From Tubulanus polymorphus (taxonomy: Eukaryota; Nemertea; Palaeonemertea; Tubulaniformes; Tubulanidae), in contig NC_134036.1 of assembly GCF_964204645.1 (NCBI RefSeq), positions 1,240,001 through 1,304,000 of the forward strand: a stretch of DNA of 64,000 nt. Direction: 5' to 3'. This document shows positions 11,250 through 22,430 of the stretch, one piece after another. The translations under genes were made by a program, and so were the position numbers. How positions within the stretch are numbered: position 1 is the first letter of the stretch; every line of letters begins with the position of its first letter. Below the pieces are notes generated by a model, which saw nothing but the letters and a program-made list of their open reading frames with translations, had not been told where the DNA came from and searched no databases.

Positions 11250-11513
11250 TGATACCTTGTTTTTCGTAATCGGTCGGGTCGTTTTTGTAAACTGCGGTGA
11301 AATTTGTAATCGGTTAATTTCTATAACTGCTGGGTCTGTTATTGTTAGCTTGATCATGATTTAAATCCGTTGACCCGACCCTGTACATTACTCTTTTTGA
11401 TATATCATGATCAATCTAACAATTACAGAACCAACAGTTATAGAAATTAACTGATTATAAATTTTATTGCACTTTACGAAAGTGACCCGGCCGATAAGGA
11501 GAATCAAGGTAAT
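11250..11513. mobile_element. Foldback element made of two inverted family-A MITE halves
   Basis: The left arm (11250-11360) contains TGATACCTTGTTTTTCG, CGGTCGGGTCGTTTTTGT, CTGGGTCTGTTATTG and TTGATCATGAT. The right arm (11403-11513) is its diverged reverse complement (ATCATGATCAATCTAACAAT, GTGACCCGGCCGAT, CAAGGTA). A 40-bp spacer contains CCCTGTACATTACT, which is normally internal to the element. So two left halves lie head to head, unlike the 199-bp standard copies. Confidence 0.75.
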
Positions 11514-12860
11514 CATCTTATTCTAGTTTAATAAGCTATTTAAACGTAAACAGTATTGTGGTTTAACCAATCGAAACCTGAACCTTCTAGATTTTGATAA
11601 AGTTCTTATCCTGAACACAAAAATAAAAACCAAATCCTCTTTTATTTATATTTAGAGTAGAACAGTAAACTTGAATTTTTATTGATCCAAAAATAAACAA
11701 TAAATATCTCTTTTTTTGAAAAATAATTTTCTTTCATTATTAAAAACGTCAACATGTATTTTATATTTTTGTATATTATTATTTTATATTAAAAAAATTG
11801 TGTTATCACAGATTTTAACTTTTAACTAGAAATATTACTTTGTCTATTTACAAAATCACAGAATATATTCGGATCTATCTTGGATCATGTTTCCAATCCT
11901 AATCGTTTATTGCATTTCATTTAAGTAGGCTCGTGATAATTAAGACCCAGATTTTGTGCATCTAAATGAGAATTTCTAAAAATTGACCCTGGAATATGAT
12001 AGTTAAAAACAAAAACTATCTTGATTCCAAGTTTAGCCAAACTATTGTCAACCGTATCTCAGTATGTCGGTTATAGATAACATTAAAACATTCAAAAAAT
12101 ATCACAGAATATTTCGGGTTCAGATCTCATAAACTAGGCACTAATTCTAATCCCAGAGATATTTGCTTCCATGGTAATTAGCTTTAGTGTAAGGTTATAT
12201 TTATACCTAGTTTACGGAAATTTCACCCTCAGCAGTTTTTCTAAAAAAAGAAATTAAGTTAAACGAAAATATATAAAATTCATATCTTAAATTACAACAA
12301 CGAAATGCAACCGAAAGTGCATTGATATCCGATTTCCGAACGCCACTTGAAACCGCCGCCATTTTTTGTTTTCACCGCCGCGACGGTTACTACCGGTCGT
12401 TATTGTTGCGTCGGTAACTGTATCACTATACGGTAACGAAAGTTTATATCGAAAGTGTTTCTGGATTAAGAAGTCGTGCTGCGAATCGTTTTTACACTCC
12501 TCGATAGGAGACGACTTCTTAGAAAATGTAAGATGACCGAGTTTGCGCGCCCAATGTCCGTTTTGTGGTTTGTGTCTTTGTCGAGGCAAAATTTCATGTC
12601 TAAGGTCAAGTGCTCGATCAAATTAAGATCTAATTTCTTATATCGAAGATCTTTTGTTTCGGAAAACTTTCCCACGACAATTCGTTCAGACAGTTGAAAT
12701 CGTAAATGTTATATCGTATGTCTCTCAGTCCGTAGATCTTAAGTCCGATATAGATCAAATCGTAGTTCGAATATCTTATATGCTTATGGCACGATATTCG
12801 AGATTCGAGGTCTCCGAAGCGTTCTCCTTGGGAGAATTAATGAAGTTTTTGACTAATATT
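11514..12860. other. AT-rich region, likely 3' flank/UTR of the downstream minus-strand gene
   Basis: Very AT-rich, especially 11580-11900, with no coding signal. A minus-strand AATAAA (plus-strand TTTATT near 11640) is a possible distant polyadenylation signal. 12300-12860 looks less AT-rich and could be 3'UTR; its short frames have no recognisable protein. Confidence 0.4.
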
Positions 12861-13091
12861 TCACAAATTCGTATCGACTGCTGAAGTAGGAGGTGTCTCG
12901 CCCCCCAAGTTAACACCGCCACCTGCACTGACACCGCCACCTGCACTGACACCGCCACCTGCACTGACACTGGCGCCCAAGTTGACACTGCCGCCTGCAG
13001 AGCCGCCTTGTTGTTTTTTCTTGAAAATAGCCTTCAATTTATCGCTCAATTTAGACCCTGTGCTCGAGTTCGACCCACGACGTTCTGAATC
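12861..13091 (-). CDS. Coding exon 5 (terminal) of the AHNAK-like gene
   Basis: Begins after the acceptor TTTATTTCAG in phase 0, matching the phase-0 donor of exon 4. Its 76 residues start DSERRGSNSSTGSKLSDKL and KAIFKKKQQGG. Three or four Gly-rich VSAGGG units (18-bp period) follow, then NLGGETPPTSAVDTNL and a TGA at 12861-12863. It repeats the basic amphipathic motif one last time (KLSDKLKAIFKKK). No domain recognised. Confidence 0.75.
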   Translation of the reverse strand, partial: DSERRGSNSSTGSKLSDKLKAIFKKKQQGGSAGGSVNLGASVSAGGGVSAGGGVSAGGGVNLGGETPPTSAVDTNL

Positions 13092-16000
13092 CTGAAATAA
13101 ATACCGAAATAATGAAACAAATTTAGAACTAGGCAAAATTTCAAAAACAATACCGAAATTACTCAAAATGATAAAAAATAATATTGAAATGACAATTCTA
13201 AAAAATCTTTCGAAATAAATTGACGGTTGATAAAGTTTTTTTTTTCAAAATTAAATCAACACGCAAAAGTCGATTGTGTGGAGTGGGTGTAATTGGCTTT
13301 ACCTCGTTAAATAGATCAGAGACACCTGGCGGACTCAACGTGAACCCTTCCGTCACCGAACTCGATCTCCGTACGGCTGTGTTACTCTCGGTCTCGGTCA
13401 CCGTCGCTGTCTTCCCATCATCAGCGCCACCTAGGCGGCCATCTTGTTCTGTATCGATTCCGATCCCTTCTGGTATAGAAATCGATCGATTCACTCCGGG
13501 TATTCCCAGTTTATACGTTTTCGAGCGATGTTTATTTTTTCCCACCGTCGAGGTAGCCGAGAGCGAAGCCCCGGCCTCTAATCCGTCGACCATCGATTTC
13601 GACCTCTTGATTTTCATCCCTTTTAACTTAGCGATTAACCCCCCTCGATGTTTCCTGCCTTTTCCCGCTGATATTCCGTCCATCATTGACTGTGATCGGT
13701 TGATATGGACGCCTTTGTTGCCTTCAGTATCCAGGGTAACGGCTCCGCCGAGGAAGCTTCCCCCAGCGGCGCCACCTATTGGTATATCATCGACAAGCGA
13801 TTGGGACCGGTTTAAATGTATGCCCTTCACTTTTTTGAATATGTTTGGTTTTTTCGACGTGTTCGAGGGAATATCGTCCGGACTAGTACCACCGCTGGTG
13901 CTGCCATCTGTCAGCGGTGATTGAGGACGCTTCGTTTTCGAACCCTTGATTTTGGCCATTAGGGCGGCGCCACCGGTGCGTTTTTTGCTCGGTTTCAATT
14001 TTAAGTCTGGTGTGGATATCGACACGTCTTGCCCGGATAACTTATCGATTTTCGACCCTTGTTGAAGGTCTGTAGGCGACTGTGTCGAAACCGCAAATTT
14101 CGGTAACTTGACGTCGCCATGGAGATCATGGCTCGTCAGATTATCGTCGTTCTCTCTATCGCCGTCAGATGTCGCTGTATTACCCTTCACTTTAAATAGC
14201 TTTTTCGTTTCGAGCTTGAAATCGTGAAACTTTTCTTTAAATCCCTTTTTCTTCTTCCTACGTTTTTTGTTACTGCTACTCGCCGCTGGGGCGGCGTCCA
14301 TGTCGATAGCACATGCGCCACCAACCGGATTGGCCCAGTTCTGAGCGTATCTATCTTTTAAATCAGCGTTCAAATCCGTTGGACCGTTCAGCGTAGCGTC
14401 GTTTACACCAGCACTGGCAGTTAAACCGAGGTTAACTCCAACTCCTGGTGTTTCTTTCACTGTCAGGTTATCGCCGCTGTTCTCGCTGCTGACGATACTA
14501 TCAGCGTCCAGATCGGTCGTTTGTATTCCGGAGAACTTATTCTTTAGTACCGTCTTCAGATCCAAGGAGGCGCCACCGTCAGCACCACCGACACCGGCGG
14601 CGGTTTTCAATTTTCCGAACGGATTTTCGAAAAACCATTTTTCGTTTTTGATCACGGTGTTGACCGAGTCCGAGTCCTCGGCCGTATCGCTGCCGTTGTC
14701 CGGGTAGATTTCCAGTTGAGCCCGTTCCTCTTCGAATTCACCGTTCGAATCGTCGTCCAGTAAATTCGTCATGCTCTCCGACAGGCGAGATTTATCGTCG
14801 ATTTGCTCCTCCAGTGATTTCTCCATCGTCACCTCTCCTGCGCCTCCTGTCTTCAGTTTGATATCCGCGGTCAGAGCTTTCAATCCGTCCCGGAAGAAAG
14901 TCTTCGTCGTGTCCAGTTTGTCGCTGATTCCTTTCATTTTGTCTTTTAGCGCGAAAGTTTTGTCGCCACCGTCGACACTTTCAAATTCCAGCTCGTCAAC
15001 GTCTTTGATTGTTGCCGTTTTCAATTGTGGAACAGCAACATTTGGGGATTTGACATCGCTATCAACTGTTCCCACATCTGGAGTTTTCAAATTAACTTTT
15101 CCCAACTCTGGAAGTTTCACGCCGATTTTTCCTAAATCTGGTTTTCTGACATCTACTTTTCTCGAATCAGCTTTTGCGAATTTTGGCAACTTAACATCAA
15201 CATTTCCCAATGCTGGGTCGACTCCTGCAATGTCCGGCTCACCGATAACGGAATCAGTAACATCTAATCCGTCGATACTAGTGTCAACGTCCATTTCTAC
15301 ATTACTCGGCACCGTGCCAACTTGAATTCGTGGAGTTTCGAGATTTGGAAGGCCTTTGGTTTCCAGATCCCCAATATCGCTGTTTATATTCAGATTATCG
15401 CCTGCGCTTAGTTCAAACGGCAATTCTAACTCCATTCGAGCGATTTCCGGTGCTGGGCATGTGACCTTCGCCTTTTCGGTCACATCCAGTTTAGATTCAA
15501 ACTGATCTCCAGCTCGCGTCGATTCCAACATTTGCAAGGCGTCTACCGAAGCCGGTAGTTTCAGATCCTCTTCGCTAGGTGTCGCCACAGCCTTGACCAT
15601 ACTGAATCGATCAACCATACGACCCCAGATCGTCTGCGTGTCTCTGGAAGGTGATTTCGCCCGGATTTGTTCCGTTGCCTCCACCGTTTCGGGAGTTATT
15701 TCTCCCATGTCGTCGAAAGTCGGATCGTTATCGGATAACCTTCTCAGACGATCGTTCAGTTTGTTTTTCCACGAGACTAGCGATTCGTTTTTATCCCGAT
15801 TGTTGACTCGCAGGTCGAACTTACCGCCAGTAGCGCCATCTACACCGATGTAACCGGTGGCGGCGCGTGGTGGCTGAATATTTAGGAATCCGGAACTTTG
15901 CGTGAAATCTTCCTCATCGTCTCCGAACACGTTATCAGATATATCTATCTCAGGTGGTGATATGATCGAGTCGAATTTTCCGACATTTTCGAAATTCATA

Positions 16001-19000
16001 TCGTCATCAGTTTCAATATTGATGTTTGGAATATTTTCTGTAATCGATTTCGAGTTAGCTCGTAGATCAAGTTCCCCGCTTGGTATTTGGACATCAGGAG
16101 GGATAATATCTTTCCCCAATCCTGTAGTAGTTCTGAGATCCAGTTTCCCAAAACTGGGAACTTGGACACCAGGTTGGATATTGTCTGTACCAAATCCTGA
16201 AGTTGCTCCGAGATCCAGTTTACCACTGGGAACTTGGACACCAGGTGGGATAATGTCTGTACCCAAACCTGAAGTTGCTCCGAGATCCAGTTTACCAAAA
16301 CTGGGAACTTGGACACCAGGTGGGATATTGTCTGTACCAAATCCTGTAGTTGCTCTGAGATCCAGTTTACCACTGGGAACTTGGACACCAGGTGGGATAT
16401 TGTCTGTACCCAAACTTGATGTTGCTCTGAGATCCAGTTTACCACTGGAAACTTGGACACCAGGTGGGATAATGTCTGTACCCAAACTTGAAGCTGCTCT
16501 GGGATCCAGTTTACCACTGGAAACTTGGACATCAGGTGGGATATTGTCTGTACCAAATCCTGAAGTTGCTCTGAGATCCAGTTTACCACTGGGAACTTGG
16601 ACACCAGGTGGGATATCGTCTGTACCCAAACTTGAAGTTGTTCTGGGATCCAGTTTACCACTGGGAACTTGGACACCAGGTGGGATATTGTCTGTACCAA
16701 ATCCTGAAGTTGCTCTGAGATCCAGTTTACCACTGGGAACTTGGACACCAGGTGGGATATTGTCTGTACCCAAACCTGTAGTTGCTCTGAGATCCAGTTT
16801 ACCACTGGGAACTTGGACACCAGGTGGGATAATGTCTTTCCCCAATCCTGTAGTAGTTCTGAGATCCAGTTTACCAAAACTGGGAACTTGGACACCAGGT
16901 GGGATATTGTCTGTACCCAAACTTGAAGTTGCTCTGGGATCCAGTTTACCACTGGGAACTTGGACATCAGGTGAGATGATGGCTGTACCCATTCCTGATG
17001 TAGCCCTGAGGTCTAGTTTACCAACAGGAAATTCGCCAACTTCCCCAGACACATTAACATCGGGTATTTCCACATTTCCGAATATGTCTCCTATGTCAGT
17101 GTTCATCGTCCCACTCGGAAAATCGATTCCAAAACCTTTTGAAATAACATTCTTGGCTTTATCTTGTATCTTGTTGTTCGCAGCAATTCCTGCATTGCCA
17201 TCGGTTCCTGGTAAACTAACGTTTAGCGCAACACTGTTCAATTTGCCCGGCTCATCAACATCCGACCTGCTGTCCGATCCGTCGTCCAGATCTGAACTCT
17301 TATTCCCTCGTTTCTGCTTACGGTGCCTTCTCGGGGACAAACCTTTGAAGCCGCCTTTTAGTTTATCAATGAAACCAGTCTTTTTCGTGAAACTCGCATC
17401 CATCGTGTCATTAGCGACGTCTGGTGACTGGATTTGTAACGAAGGCACGTCAGCCGTACCGTCAATGTTTACGTTAGGTGTTCGGACGTCAAGGGAAGGT
17501 GCATCGGCATCGAACGAAATGATATTGTTGTCACCAGATATTTTGATACTTTTTTGGGGAACATTTGGCCTAACGTTAGCTAGCCCATCATCCAATCCAC
17601 CACATAAATCGATGTTGTCTGACATACTGGTTTGACTTAGTCGGATGTCCTCTATATCAAAGAACTGATTAGCGTCGACTGAACCTGTAATTTTATCAGG
17701 TATATTCATGTCGACTGTCTGATTAGGGTTGGTCGTATCGATGTCGGCTTCCACGTCAATCCCAAGAGAGTGTCGGCCTATGTCAGGTAGTCCTACCTGT
17801 GGCATCTTTGTTGGAGCATTAGGAGTTTGAAAGTTATCGGATGATTCGATTGCCACCGCTTTCAATTCACCAGGACCCCCCACGTAGAAAGCTTCTACAG
17901 AGTTCATCGGTTTGGCGTCCAGGTTCGCCGCATCTGGCAGGTTTACGTCGGCGAGTTGGTTTTGTAACTTTGTCTGTTTAGCACTGACGCCAACAGCTGG
18001 AGTATCCACATCATCAGCTCCCTCTATTGCAGCCATTCTCAATTCACCATGGCCTCCTACGTAAAACGCTTCGGCAGGATTCATCGGTTTAGCTTCCATT
18101 TGAGCAGCATGTTGCGGATTCGGATCCACGAGATGTTTTTGTAACTCTGCATTTCTAACATCGATTTCTACATTAGGAGCATCAAAACCGACAGAGGCAC
18201 CAACTGGCGGGGAATCCTTGTCATTATTTTTGTTCCACTCGTCCTCGAATTTCGATATCGTTCGATCTTTGAAATCTTTGATCTTATCCAGAAATCCCAA
18301 CTTTTTCGAACCGCCGCCGCTAGACGTCACTGCAGCCGTGTTCGCCGGGACATCCACGGCGGGGATTTCGACTTTAGGAGTACTGGTACGCGGGAATCCA
18401 GCATCGGGAAAATCGGCACTAACGGGTGAACTGTTAGCGAGTACGTTCTGTTCGAAGTCGATACGTTCGGAGAATCCGGAGTCTCTCATCTGCTCGACGT
18501 CATCGTCCAAATTTCCAGAATCGTCTAAATTCACTTTGACCTTTCGACCTCGTACGTCATCAGACCCGTCAATTTTTAATTTAGGAAACGCCATTTTAAC
18601 TTTATCAACGTCATCAGGATCGAAGTCGCCGACAACATTCACATCAGGTGAACTCATCACTGAATCTGGTCCGGTCTGTTTTCCGTATTCCGTAGAATCC
18701 GGGCCGACCTGTATTCCGTATTCGGCCTCCAACGACGCCTGGTATTCGCCTAGAAGTTTCTCATCGTCACTTGCATCATCCTTTCCTTCATCCTTTTCCG
18801 TCGACCATCTCGGCATCCGGGAAGTTATGCTGTCCAAATTTCTTTGAAATGCGGCCGGAATTCCGGAGATTCCCGAGCGATTCGTGTTGACGTCGGCAAT
18901 TTCCGGTAACGAACTGAAGTTCTGAGCCACCTCAACACGTCTGCTGGCCGCGAGTCCGCCGGTATCTCCCCGTAGATTTAAACCCACTCCGCTCACGTCG

Positions 19001-21584
19001 CTTTCCACTGAATACGTACCGAAATGATCCTCAACGTCGACCGACCCGACATCAGGTGTGGTCGGCACCTCGTTATCGGTGTCTGAGTAACCCGATACAT
19101 CATCGACGCCGTTTAGAACACCATCGTCTGCGCATGCTTGGAAAATGTTTTCCATGGCGACGGCCTTTTTCACGAGCCCTGTAAAAAAACAAGCAACGAC
19201 CGTTTTAGGAAGTGTAGTTCACTGATTGCAAGCCGCCCTTTAGAAAATGAATTTTGAACAATCTTTTTTCTTGAAAATTGAAACTAGATCAAGCGTTGAC
19301 ATTGTATTTGGTGTATGGGGCGCCCCCTTATGGTGTAATTCGTAAGCACGTTTGTTAAGGAATACATACTTGGTCGTTCGTGGTCTTTGTCCTCGTCGCA
19401 TTCCGAATCGGAAGTTCCCACGTAGTTGTTATCGTCGTATCGCGAATCTATGTCCGGTGCCGATTCCGTGGCCGCACCCGAGTTTTTGCGGACCATTTCC
19501 TCGAAAACCTCTTCATCATCGTCAACACCATCGATTTCGCTATCGGTTACAAACTCCGGCAATTCGATATCGTCATCATCATCTTCATCATACGAGAAAT
19601 CGTCGAACGTAATCGAGTAGTCTCCGTCGTCGTCGCCAGATGTCACTGCTTCCAGCGTATCGTCGTCCGATTGGTCGAACGCAGGTTGACCCAATTCTAA
19701 TTGGTTCACGGTTTCTAAATTGATCACGTGTTCGCCGTCTGCGTCGCTGACTGTGATGTTCAGAAAATCGTCGTCATTCGGATCAACCTCTGCTGTTGTT
19801 TGTATCTTCTGCTGTTGTTGCTGTTCAGTTGTCTGAACGTCGTCTTTACTGAATAGACCTGTGTCGAATATCAAATATTCGATCATTTCATACGTGTAAA
19901 TCGTTAGATTTTCGAATTTCGTCTAATGCCATAAGACTTTCGACATAACTTTTCATCATTCATAATTTTGGAGATTTCTAAGTTTTGTTCAAATAATTTA
20001 AGGAATCCAAATTTAGATAAATTTTTCATTAAAATTTTTGAAATTTGAAATCAACTGCTTCTCCTTTTTTTTACCTTTGAATTTTCCGAACAGACCGATG
20101 TCGCTATTGTTCCGTGTTAGCGTCGGCTCAGATTGGGCTGTCGTCGTTGCCGGGGTTACTTCGATTAGCGACCTTCTTTTCTCATTGTTGGACGACGTTT
20201 CCGGGAACTTGGGAATTTTCAGATCCACGTCGGTTTTCAGGTCTTCGTTTGAATCTTTGAAGCGAAAAATTCCTGGAAAAGAATCGTATGAAATTCAATA
20301 ATCTAGAAAATTCGTTGCTTGGAAAACAATTTACTTCAGCTTTGGATTTATTTCATTAAATTTTTTGTATGGCGAATTGAGAATGAGCTAAGACTGTTTA
20401 ACATATTGGTATCGAATCAATAGGACTAGGCTTAGTTTGGTCTTGTGATTGAGGGTGGTCGCAACTGGTGTTTTAGCACTGGATGTAATATGCTTAGCCT
20501 GGTCGGGTTATCAGGCCCAACTTTGAAGTTTGCTTCACCATCTGGGTCTATATCAACAAACCTAATAAATAATCTGACGAAAAAAATTGGCCCATTTCGT
20601 CCTCTAAAGTAAGATGATATTCTACCTTTAAACTTGTCGAAAATTCCAACTTCGTCATCGCTATTAGCATCAGTGGCGACACCTGGTTGTATTTCGCTGA
20701 AGCTCGAATAACGTGTTCTATCAGTTGCTGCGTCCGGTGTTGCAGTTGCTATAGTTTCACGCTTATCCATCCCCACAGCATCCGTATCATCCTCAGTAAC
20801 CACTGTAACATCCACCTCAGCTGCCAGAGTTGGTTTGTTAGTTTTATCGACGATATTGATTGGTTGTTTCTCGTCCACGTTGTTTTTATCGTCTGTCGCG
20901 TTTTTCAGCAGTTGTTTGTTTGAAAGTCCGGTAAAATTAAAAAATCGATCAATTAAATCTGGATCTTTGCCCCCCTCAACGTTCTCCTCATTTTTATCGT
21001 CATTATTATCCGTCACTACGGCAACAACGTTATCGGTATTGTTGATAACGCTGTTGCCGGTTGACCTCTCTCTTCCACCGCTTCTGATTGCTAGGTCCAT
21101 CGGTTCCAGCTTCCCAATCTCTTGCGGCTGCTTAGCAACGCCGTCTGGTTGCTGGGCAACCTCTTTCGGATTCGCAGCAACCGTATCTGGCTGTTTGACA
21201 ACCTCTTGTGGTTGCTTAGGGACCTCTTGCTCTTTGTTGCCACCGAATACCCCTCGTAACCGGTTGAATAGCCCGCCAGATGGCGCTGCTGCTGCTGCTG
21301 ACGATTCGGGCAGCTTGCCTTCGATGGATATTTCTGGCTTCTCGTATTCGATTCCGACATCGATTCGCTTCGGGCATTCCTCGCTTGCCGGTGCTGGTTT
21401 CGATGGTAGCGACGCCTGTTGGATGATAACGTCGTCCTGGTTCGGCTTCTGGTCTCGCGATTTCTTGAAAATGTTCGGAATGATTTTAAAGATGGCGCCC
21501 TCCTCCTCGTCGTCGTCGTCATGGTGATGATCATTGTCAGTGTTTTTGTAAGTGGGGAAAACCGAAAAGGTTTTGTCCATTGTC
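12861..21584 (-). CDS. Giant acidic repeat protein, AHNAK/periaxin-like (gene model, five coding exons)
   Basis: Proposed join, 5' to 3' on the minus strand: 21580-20626, 20272-20075, 19858-19370, 19178-13303, 13091-12861. Every junction has GT donor and pyrimidine-tract AG acceptor. The phases fit (1-1, 1-1, 1-1, 0-0) and the total is 7749 nt, exactly 2582 codons plus stop. The product is acidic and low in complexity. It has beta-like segments of alternating V/L/K/D/P (VDVKLPKF, GVKLPELGKVNLKTPDV) reminiscent of AHNAK and periaxin, a 13-copy 24-residue repeat and a (K/R)RSQS-rich tail. A basic amphipathic motif of the form GhFxKhKG recurs through all exons. No PDZ domain, signal peptide or membrane segment is visible. 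AHNAK-family proteins are scaffolds at membrane and cytoskeleton; here that function is inference from composition only. Confidence 0.78.
13303..19178 (-). CDS. Coding exon 4 of the AHNAK-like gene (giant 5.9-kb exon)
   Basis: The exon runs from the acceptor TTTTTTTACAG to the donor AACGAG/GTAAAG, 5876 nt, residues 548-2506, uninterrupted. In order: an acidic start (AMENIFQACADDG) and FLDKIKDFKDRTISKFED. Two copies of a segment built on AKPMNxxEAFYVGGxGEL follow (near 18090 and 17930), then FIDKLKGGFKGLSPRRHRK and 13 tandem 24-residue units (residues ~1267-1581). After these come AHNAK-like VKLPKF/VNLKTPDV stretches (~15070-15210), KDKMKGISDKL and a Lys/Arg cluster KKRRKKKKGFKEKFHDFK that could act as a nuclear signal. 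Three diverged tail modules follow (AKIKGSKTKRPQS, KKVKGIHLNRSQS, AKLKGMKIKRSKS), resembling phosphorylation sites. The 72-bp period also keeps other frames and the opposite strand open for hundreds of codons; those are shadows. Confidence 0.88.
16078..17022 (-). repeat. Coding minisatellite: 13 units of 24-25 codons in exon 4
   Basis: Consensus unit GKLDLRATSGLGTDNIPPGV followed by QVPS. Three units have an extra Phe, which explains the 945-nt total (13 x 72 + 9). Units differ at a few positions (R/G, S/T, G/S, F/L, N/I/D), and a degenerate fourteenth unit (GELDLRANSKS) follows to about 16006. High nucleotide similarity between units implies recent unequal exchange or conversion. Confidence 0.92.
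19370..19858 (-). CDS. Coding exon 3 of the AHNAK-like gene (symmetric 1-1, very acidic)
   Basis: 489 nt between the acceptor TATTCGACACAG and the donor CCAA/GTATGT. It encodes residues 385-547: LFSKDDVQTTEQQQQQK followed by a long Asp/Glu-rich segment (FDDFSYDEDDDDDIELPEF, DGVDDDEEVFEEM), ending DSECDEDKDHERP. Phase 1 on both sides, and therefore a cassette-type exon. No domain recognised; it is probably disordered. Confidence 0.75.
20075..20272 (-). CDS. Coding exon 2 of the AHNAK-like gene (symmetric 1-1)
   Basis: 198 nt between the acceptor TTTTCCAG and the donor AAAG/GTAAAA. It encodes residues 319-384: IFRFKDSNEDLKTDVDLKIP at the start, RRSLIEVTP and LTRNNSDIG in the middle, GLFGKFK at the end. 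The length is divisible by three and both borders are phase 1, so it could be skipped or duplicated without changing frame. It begins and ends with the same basic amphipathic motif as exon 1. Confidence 0.68.
20626..21584 (-). CDS. Coding exon 1 of the AHNAK-like gene
   Basis: Starts after the acceptor TATATTTTCAG, so the first four bases (GACA) are 5'UTR. The ATG is at 21580-21578 in good context (ACAATGG). It encodes residues 1-318: MDKTFSVFPTYKN, an acidic His/Asp/Glu run, IFKIIPNIFKKSRDQK, a poly-Ala stretch, GGLFNRLRGVFGGNK and a Gln/Pro/Val-rich stretch of KQPQEV-type repeats. LIDRFFNFTGLSNKQLL follows, and finally GIFDKFKG at the donor AAAG/GTAGAA. Reading through the donor gives about 60 residues of unrelated sequence before a stop, which supports splicing there. 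The exon ends in phase 1, as do the next two. Confidence 0.75.
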
Positions 21585-21960
21585 CTGAAAATATAGAATA
21601 TGGAAAACGAAATTTTACTGAAAGTTTTTGAATTCAATGGCCGTGGAAAAACACGAAATGATGGCGGTTTCATCAGAAAAAATGGCTTCTCCCGTGTATA
21701 TCCCCCAATGACGCAATCAAACTGTCGCTTTCTAAAATATCCAAATTATTTTCGTGAACTGTTTCCGACTGTTTCGACCTAACTTAGCCGTCGCTGGTTC
21801 TTTACAAATCGTCGAATAATCTTTCAAATACTTTTTCAAAATAGAGAATGACAATATAGATTGTAATGACGTAGTTAATGATGCCATATTTTTCACACAA
21901 AAGAAGTAAATACCCGTAATTAAGTTTTTTACGTATGTTATGTGAAGTTTATTTACTTAC
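21585..21960 (-). other. Candidate 5'UTR intron of the AHNAK-like gene
   Basis: A perfect minus-strand donor GTAAGT (plus-strand ACTTAC, 21955-21960) lies 370 nt upstream of the acceptor used by coding exon 1. Joining them would place an untranslated first exon just above 21961. The donor choice is inferred from sequence only. Confidence 0.45.
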
Positions 21961-22330
21961 GGCGTTCACCACTCTCGGAATATTTATAAGCGTCGTATTC
22001 GCGTACTGTGTATGCCTTACATTATTACGAATAAGATAATTCGGAATTTTGAACGTGGCTCGATTTCATTCAAGCATTTAAAACTCGCTTTATGTGTATA
22101 TAGTACTATTATCTAAATACCTCCTAAATTACCCTGGTCGCTCTTCGGGCCGCGCGCGCGGCTTTTCGTTTGTCTAAACAAATTTCGGCAAGCAGCGGAT
22201 TAGCGCGGATTATTGTTAATCCGTCGACTGTGAACGGGATTAAAGTACTCGTCGTTGGATTAACGTTGTAACGCATTCCGACGACGGGCACTCCTTAATT
22301 ACTGGGATTATTGAACGATTAGTGATTATA
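21961..22330 (-). promoter_or_regulatory. Putative promoter region of the AHNAK-like gene with GGATTA cluster
   Basis: Lies upstream of the candidate first donor. It contains a minus-strand TATAAATA (21981-21988), a GC-rich stretch near 22148-22162 and six GGATTA/TAATCC sites: 22197-22202, 22207-22212, 22217-22222, 22237-22242, 22257-22262 and 22305-22310. GGATTA is the known site of K50 homeodomain proteins (Otx, Gsc, Pitx, Bicoid). The promoter role is inference from position and motif density. Confidence 0.4.
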
Positions 22331-22364
22331 ACGTTTTTATAGACGCTTTCACGGAATATGGCCG

Positions 22365-22430
22365 CCTCCATAAACCCCCCTAACTCAATTGAAAATAAAT
22401 TGAGTTGAACCCGGGTTGTAGTTAATCTAA
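22365..22430. repeat. Short inverted repeat related to the 25.0 kb foldback
   Basis: CTAACTCAATT and AATTGAGTTGA lie around a 7-bp spacer, followed by ACCCGGG. The same words form the centre of the 24934-25053 foldback. Confidence 0.55.

Noticed and set aside
15902-17635. 577-codon plus-strand frame and a 323-codon second minus-strand frame in the giant exon
   Set aside because: Both are produced by the 72-bp coding minisatellite. The 1958-codon frame spans far beyond it and joins neighbouring exons in phase.
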